A stretch of 33,644 bases of DNA, taken from contig NZ_LHZQ01000192.1 of assembly GCF_001580915.1 (NCBI RefSeq), positions 1-33,644 on the forward strand, read 5' to 3'. Under the pieces are notes generated by a model. That model was given only the letters and a program-made list of their open reading frames with translations. It searched no databases and had not been told where the DNA came from. The stretch is from Acetobacter tropicalis. GTDB taxonomy: Bacteria; Pseudomonadota; Alphaproteobacteria; Acetobacterales; Acetobacteraceae. This document shows positions 31,661-33,644 of the stretch, piece after piece. The stretch's first letter is position 1. Each line of letters starts with the position of its first letter. Made by a program: the position numbers and the translations under genes.

Positions 31661-32460
31661 TTGAAAAATCTTTCCGGCTTTGGGCTGAATTTTTCGGTCG
31701 TGCGAGCGAAAAACATTTCCGACGAGGTGTCCTTTTTACCTCTGCAATGCTGGCGGTTGGCGGGACATTCTCTCCCTTGCATCCGGCCCATGCCCAGTGG
31801 GCGGTGTATGACGGTGCAAACCACGTCGAGAACGTGCTGATCGCGGCCCGGACCCTCCAGCAGATCGACAACCAGATCACGTCCCTCGCCAATCAGGCGC
31901 AGATGCTGGTCAACCAGGGGCGCAATCTCGCGAGCCTGCCACTTTCGACATTGTCGACCCTGCAATCAACGATTTCGCAGACGACGGCACTGCTCGCGCA
32001 GGCGCAGAACATCGCCTACAGCGTGCAGTCGGTCGAGCAGCAGTATCAGCAGGCGTACACGTCCGTCTCGGCCGGCATGTCTGACGGCGCCCTGTTCAGC
32101 CAGGCACAGACGCGGTGGCAGAATTCCGTCGGCGGGTTTGAGGACGCCCTGAAATTGCAGGCGCGGGTGGTAGGAAACATCCCGAGCGATAGTTCGGCCA
32201 TGACGCAACTGGTTTCCGCCAGCCAGACTTCCACCGGGGCGTTACAGGCCGCGCAGGCGGGCAATCAGCTTCTGGCCCTGCAATCCCGGCAACTGTCCGA
32301 CATCCAGGCGGAACTGGCCGCGAACGGGCGTGCCATGGCCCTGCAACAGTCGCGCGATGCCGCGACAGAAGCAGAAAGTGACGCGCAGTATCAGCATTTC
32401 TCGCAGCATGACGCCTACGTGCCGGGCACGGTGTCCATGTTCGGCGGCAGTGGGAACTGA
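31657..32460 (+). CDS. trbJ: TrbJ, VirB5-like secreted protein
   Basis: A 267-aa protein with a signal peptide of about 46 residues (hydrophobic core 25-38, cleavage after HPAHA) and a glutamine/serine-rich helical body with TrbJ/VirB5 features (NHVENVLIAARTLQQIDNQITSLANQAQML, about 55-84). VirB5-type proteins sit at the pilus tip and contact the recipient. It overlaps trbE and is followed directly by trbL, with no trbK lipoprotein gene between. Confidence 0.92.
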   Translation: MIEKSFRLWAEFFGRASEKHFRRGVLFTSAMLAVGGTFSPLHPAHAQWAVYDGANHVENVLIAARTLQQIDNQITSLANQAQMLVNQGRNLASLPLSTLSTLQSTISQTTALLAQAQNIAYSVQSVEQQYQQAYTSVSAGMSDGALFSQAQTRWQNSVGGFEDALKLQARVVGNIPSDSSAMTQLVSASQTSTGALQAAQAGNQLLALQSRQLSDIQAELAANGRAMALQQSRDAATEAESDAQYQHFSQHDAYVPGTVSMFGGSGN

Positions 32461-32465
32461 CGGTC

Positions 32466-33644
32466 ATGGCCACGAACGATGTCGGTGTTATCGACACTTT
32501 CCTCAATACCTTCACGACCACGATCGACAGTGGCTTCGGCCTTCTGAAAGGAAATGTCATCTCACTGGCGGGGTCATTATCCGTGCTGGACGTCGCCCTT
32601 GCCGGACTGTTCTGGGCCTGGGCGGCTGATGAGGACATCATCCAGCGTCTGGTGAAGAAGACGCTGTATATCGGGTTCTTCGCGTTCCTGATCAACAATT
32701 TCGACCATCTTGCGAAGGTGGTGTTCGACAGTTTCGCCGCCATGGGTCTCAGGGCCGGTGACGGAAGTCTGCCACTTTCGGATTTCCTCCATCCCGGCCG
32801 ACTGGCCGCGACGGGGTTCGATGCGGCCCAGCCGCTGCTGGAGTCCGTTCATAATCTTCTCGGCCCTGTCGCATTTTTCAAAAACTTCATCCAGATTTTT
32901 GTGCTGTGCCTGTCCTGGTTGATCGTGCTGGCAGCGTTCTTCATCCTGGCCGTGCAGCTTTTCGTGGCCCTGATCGAGTTCAAGTTGACCAGCCTCGCTG
33001 GTTTCGTGCTGATCCCGTTCGCCCTGTTCAACCGGACGGCGTTTCTGGCCGAGAAGGTGCTGGGCAATGTTGTGTCGTCGGGCGTGAAGGTGATGGTGCT
33101 GGCGGTGATCTCCGCCATCGCGTCCGTCCTGTTCCGGCAGTTCAACACCTCCTATGGCGACGCGGTTCCCACGATTGGCCAGGCGGTCTCGGTCGTGCTG
33201 GCGTCGGTGTCGATCGTCGGTCTGTCCATCTATGGCGGCAGCATCGCCAACGGGCTGATCTCCGGTGCCCCCCAGCTTGGGGCTGGCGCGGCCGTAGGGA
33301 CCGGCATGGCCGTCGGTGCCATGGGCGCTGCGGCTGTTGCGGGTGTCGGGGCTGTCGCATCCGGTGGCGCCGCAGCCCTCGGCGCCACGGCTGCCGCCGC
33401 ACGGGGAGGGGCCGCGATCGCCGGGGCCGCCACGTCCGCCTATTCGGCGGGAGCCGCAGGCGCGTCTGGCGGCGCGGGCAGCATGGCCGCCGGGATCGGA
33501 GGCATGGGCCGGGCCGTCGGCGGGAACGTCGCGAATGCCGTCAAAGGGGCGGCATCACGTGCCGGTTCATCCCTCAAAGAAAGCTACGCCGCCGGTGGAC
33601 GCTGGGCCGCGCGCGGGATGGGCGGTGGAGAGGGTGACGAAACC
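32466..33644 (+). CDS. trbL: TrbL, VirB6-like channel protein, 3' end beyond window
   Basis: 393 codons are visible from ATG 32466 (MATNDVGVIDTFLNTF) to the window end with no stop. About six membrane helices lie between residues 30 and 265 (for example ALAGLFWAWAA, FVLCLSWLIVLAAFFILAV, VMVLAVISAIASVLF), followed by the glycine/alanine-rich cytoplasmic tail characteristic of TrbL. It forms part of the inner-membrane channel. It begins 5 bp after the trbJ stop, and the SD is poor, so coupling to trbJ is likely. trbF, trbG and trbI would be expected downstream. Confidence 0.93.
   Translation, partial: MATNDVGVIDTFLNTFTTTIDSGFGLLKGNVISLAGSLSVLDVALAGLFWAWAADEDIIQRLVKKTLYIGFFAFLINNFDHLAKVVFDSFAAMGLRAGDGSLPLSDFLHPGRLAATGFDAAQPLLESVHNLLGPVAFFKNFIQIFVLCLSWLIVLAAFFILAVQLFVALIEFKLTSLAGFVLIPFALFNRTAFLAEKVLGNVVSSGVKVMVLAVISAIASVLFRQFNTSYGDAVPTIGQAVSVVLASVSIVGLSIYGGSIANGLISGAPQLGAGAAVGTGMAVGAMGAAAVAGVGAVASGGAAALGATAAAARGGAAIAGAATSAYSAGAAGASGGAGSMAAGIGGMGRAVGGNVANAVKGAASRAGSSLKESYAAGGRWAARGMGGGEGDET

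Overview
The window holds most of one arm of an integrative and conjugative element (ICE) from an alphaproteobacterium. Mostly high GC, abundant GTG/TTG-tolerant starts and the gene set (giant ParB, DUF932, DUF7146/Toprim, DUF2493, DUF736, DUF2285, RepA, DUF2840, S26 peptidase, DUF3363 relaxase, VirD4/TraG, Trb genes) point to the Acetobacteraceae/Sphingomonad type of element; an acetic acid bacterium is my best guess, inferred rather than shown.

Left edge (1-4.3 kb): the 3' part of an initiator tRNA-Met and its terminator, then a convergent large serine recombinase whose reading frame runs antisense through the terminator and the tRNA and off the window. This is the attachment end of the element. 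A small protein precedes the recombinase, and a divergent RecD2-type helicase follows.

Cargo 1 (4.5-8.3 kb): a lower-GC two-gene unit, a DUF4297-type nuclease and a HerA ATPase, recognisable as an anti-phage defence module. It is followed by about 770 bp without genes that holds a hairpin and an AT-rich patch.

Maintenance/accessory block (8.3-21.0 kb): orphan giant ParB, DUF932, HU, Toprim/DUF7146, DUF2493, two DUF736 paralogues, a 51-aa protein, a divergent XRE repressor with an operator-like palindrome, a DUF6499/DUF2285 pair that looks split by a +1 frameshift, then a tightly overlapping chain HTH - RepA - DUF2840 - S26 peptidase - DUF736 - lytic transglycosylase. The 3' part of repA carries a consensus DnaA box, three 22-bp iteron-like repeats and an AT-rich stretch: a candidate oriV inside the initiator gene.

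Transfer block (21.0-33.6 kb): a 190-bp region with two long inverted repeats and an RP4-like nic motif (candidate oriT), the relaxase, a reverse-strand cargo pair (frameshifted Abi_2/HEPN gene plus Abi_C gene), TraG, a CopG-like protein, and trbB-C-D-E-J-L, the last cut by the window end. There is no trbK between trbJ and trbL.

Together: recombinase inserts the element at tRNA-fMet; RepA, its origin and ParB suggest an extrachromosomal replicating phase; relaxase, TraG and Trb carry out transfer; two cargo sites hold phage-defence genes.
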